Shown: one piece after another, positions 62,585-64,000 of the stretch
How the letters are laid out: every line of letters starts with the position of its first letter
Position numbering within the stretch: position 1 is the stretch's first letter
Assembly: GCF_007474605.1 (NCBI RefSeq)
Contig: NZ_VHKL01000003.1
Coordinates: 1-64,000 of the forward strand
Source: Rhodoligotrophos appendicifer
Lineage (GTDB): Bacteria; Pseudomonadota; Alphaproteobacteria; Rhizobiales; Im1
DNA: 64,000 nt
Direction of reading: 5' to 3'
Notes under the pieces: model-generated
Told to the model about the DNA's origin: nothing
What the model saw: only the letters and a program-made list of their open reading frames with translations
The model's database searches: none
Program-made: the position numbers and the translations under genes

Positions 62585-63832
62585 ATGCCCCAATTTGTTC
62601 TTCGCCAGCACTCGAGTTCCGCCTGGACCCTGTCTGATCTGGGCTACGGTCTTCTATGGCTCGCCTTCGCCACCGGGTTTCTGGTGATCATAGAGCCGGC
62701 ACCTTTTGATTTTGCAATTTTGGGGTTAGGCGCCCTGGCCATGGTCATGGGACTGCGCATCCCAGGCTCGTTGGCCCCCGTCTTCGTCTTCTGCGCGGTC
62801 ATCATTCTGTGTGGTCTCGTTGCCCTGACCCAGACCAAGGACCTTTTCGACAGCGCCCGCCACATCATCATCACCTTCTATCTCATGGTGATCACGATCT
62901 TGGTTGCGGCTTTCGTCTATAATAATCCCGGCGGTTCGCTGAAGGCCATTCTGGGAGGCCATGCTTTTGCTGCGGTCGCCTCCGCCGTGCTCGGTATCAT
63001 TGGGTATTTTGATCTCATTCCCGGCAGCTTCGAGCTCTTCACCGAATATGCTCGGGCGAAGGGTGCCTTCAAGGATCCGAATGTCCTTGGTCCCTTTCTC
63101 ATCGTCGGGGCCATTTATGCGCTTTATCTGATCCTCACACGACCGCTCCTGAAGGGCGCCCTGTGGCTGATGGTGCTGAGCATTCTCGTTCTCGGTATCT
63201 TCTTTTCCTTCTCGCGGGGAGCATGGGCCCATCTTCTGTTGTCCACACTGCTCTGCGTCCTGCTCATGCTGGCCACCAGTGGCGATCGCTCGCTCAATCT
63301 GCGCATCATTTTCATCGGGATCTGCGCGGCAGCCTTACTGGCGATAGCGTTGCTCATCGCCCTCAACATGCCTGGTGTTCGAGACATGCTGGCGTTGAGG
63401 GGCGGCCTCGAAAACAGCTACGATACCGGTGGTCAGGGCCGGTTCGACGGTCAGGCCCTGGCCATTCGCTGGATCCTCGCCGCCCCTCTCGGTTACGGCA
63501 AGGATGATTTCGGCTACTTCTGGGGTGAGCAACCTCACAACGTCTATCTTTACATGATGCTGCAGACCGGCTGGCTTGGCGGGCTCGCCTATATTGCCAT
63601 GGTGGTCAGCACCATGGTGGGCTCGCTGATGCTCGTCTTCGCAGCAACCCCGTGGCGAGGATATGCGATTGTCCTGGCTTCGTGCTTCATCCCACTGGCT
63701 CTTGAGGGCCTCATTGTCGACACCGATCATTGGCGCCACTTCTGGGTTCTGGTCGGCTTGATCTGGGGCCTGATTGCCTGGCACCGGGACTGGCATGTCA
63801 ATATTCTGAGGCGCCGCAGGGCTGAAGCGTAG
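62585..63832 (+). CDS. O-antigen ligase/polymerase (Wzy_C-like) membrane protein
   Basis: This 415-aa protein has about ten to twelve helices and a large periplasmic loop around residues 265-315, where RGGLENSYDTGGQGRFDGQA and PHNVYLYMMLQTGWLGGLAY match Wzy_C (conserved Arg and His). It polymerises or ligates the polysaccharide repeat on the periplasmic side. It is the last gene of the block, ending 2 bases from the minus-strand gene at 63835. Confidence 0.88.
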   Translation: MPQFVLRQHSSSAWTLSDLGYGLLWLAFATGFLVIIEPAPFDFAILGLGALAMVMGLRIPGSLAPVFVFCAVIILCGLVALTQTKDLFDSARHIIITFYLMVITILVAAFVYNNPGGSLKAILGGHAFAAVASAVLGIIGYFDLIPGSFELFTEYARAKGAFKDPNVLGPFLIVGAIYALYLILTRPLLKGALWLMVLSILVLGIFFSFSRGAWAHLLLSTLLCVLLMLATSGDRSLNLRIIFIGICAAALLAIALLIALNMPGVRDMLALRGGLENSYDTGGQGRFDGQALAIRWILAAPLGYGKDDFGYFWGEQPHNVYLYMMLQTGWLGGLAYIAMVVSTMVGSLMLVFAATPWRGYAIVLASCFIPLALEGLIVDTDHWRHFWVLVGLIWGLIAWHRDWHVNILRRRRAEA

Positions 63833-63834
63833 GT

Positions 63835-64000
63835 TTATGCCCCCTTTCGGATACGGTCCCATTGCTTCGTCCAGCCGTCGATGTGCTGTCCCCAATAAAT
63901 TGGATCGGCAAAAGTCAGCGACGCCATGCTGCCCGTCGGATCAAACGCGGGAAGAGCCTCGATCTTCTCGGTCATCTTGACCTTCTTGGGATCGAGCGAG
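63835..64000 (-). CDS. ABC transporter solute-binding protein, C-terminal fragment
   Basis: The minus-strand frame is open from the window edge and ends in TAA at 63835. It encodes about 54 residues: SLDPKKVKMTEKIEALPAFD, then ASLTFADPIYWGQHIDGWTK and QWDRIRKGA. This is the typical C-terminus of family-1 extracellular solute-binding proteins (PotD/sugar type). The rest lies outside the window. Confidence 0.65.
   Translation of the reverse strand, partial: SLDPKKVKMTEKIEALPAFDPTGSMASLTFADPIYWGQHIDGWTKQWDRIRKGA

Overview
The window reads as a chromosomal segment of an alphaproteobacterium, probably order Hyphomicrobiales (Rhizobiales). Support: GC-rich coding sequence, dense ATGA/GTGA start-stop overlaps, a DctPQM TRAP system, RbsABC-type sugar import with xylAB, a host-attachment-family protein, DUF2934 and DUF2269 proteins, and ExoP/ExoF-type exopolysaccharide genes. 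The genus cannot be fixed from the sequence. No rRNA, complete tRNA or CRISPR array is visible.

Region 1 (1-7.8 kb) is an accessory, more AT-rich block. It holds small unknown genes, a decayed MFS gene and a minus-strand cassette: AlpA/Xis-type excisionase, two coupled unknown genes (one frameshifted), a RepB/AEP-type primase, then a 44-46 bp repeat array with palindromes and a small HTH gene. A tyrosine integrase broken by two frameshifts lies to the right, and its stop codon abuts a sequence like the 3' end of a tRNA. The layout resembles a decayed phage satellite or integrative replicon.

Region 2 (7.8-21 kb) mixes intact envelope, transport and redox genes with remnants: AI-2E-type permease, L,D-transpeptidase, SDR-DoxX-like protein plus DUF2269, PhyH dioxygenase with a divergent TetR, Fsr-type MFS pump, host-attachment protein, DMT exporter and zinc alcohol dehydrogenase. 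The remnants are M24 and VOC pseudogenes and a one-base frameshift after the dehydrogenase.

Region 3 (21-45 kb) is catabolic. First come a LysR / double-RidA / DoeA-like M24 hydrolase / SsuABC-type transporter cluster. Next is an eight-gene LacI-headed sugar operon (isomerase/epimerase, Gfo/Idh dehydrogenase, ABC importer, xylB, xylA), with palindromic operators before lacI. Then follow a LysR gene divergent from a 2OG-oxygenase and an M20 amidohydrolase, a CHASE4-GGDEF diguanylate cyclase and a TRAP transporter. The solute-binding-protein gene of each of the three importers is followed by a strong stem-loop.

Region 4 (44.6-64 kb) carries exopolysaccharide genes in two blocks: 44.6-48.4 kb (ExoP-type tyrosine kinase, Wza-like lipoprotein, FecR-like exported protein) and 56.7-63.8 kb (chain-length protein with a degenerate kinase domain, Wza-like lipoprotein, GT4, WcaJ-type transferase, O-antigen-ligase-type polymerase). 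Between them lie a BKACE enzyme, a prolyl-4-hydroxylase-like enzyme, a tightly packed cysteine synthase / AlaX-like / sulfurtransferase / GNAT operon, and an MBL-fold hydrolase without a canonical start codon. The window ends inside a solute-binding protein gene.
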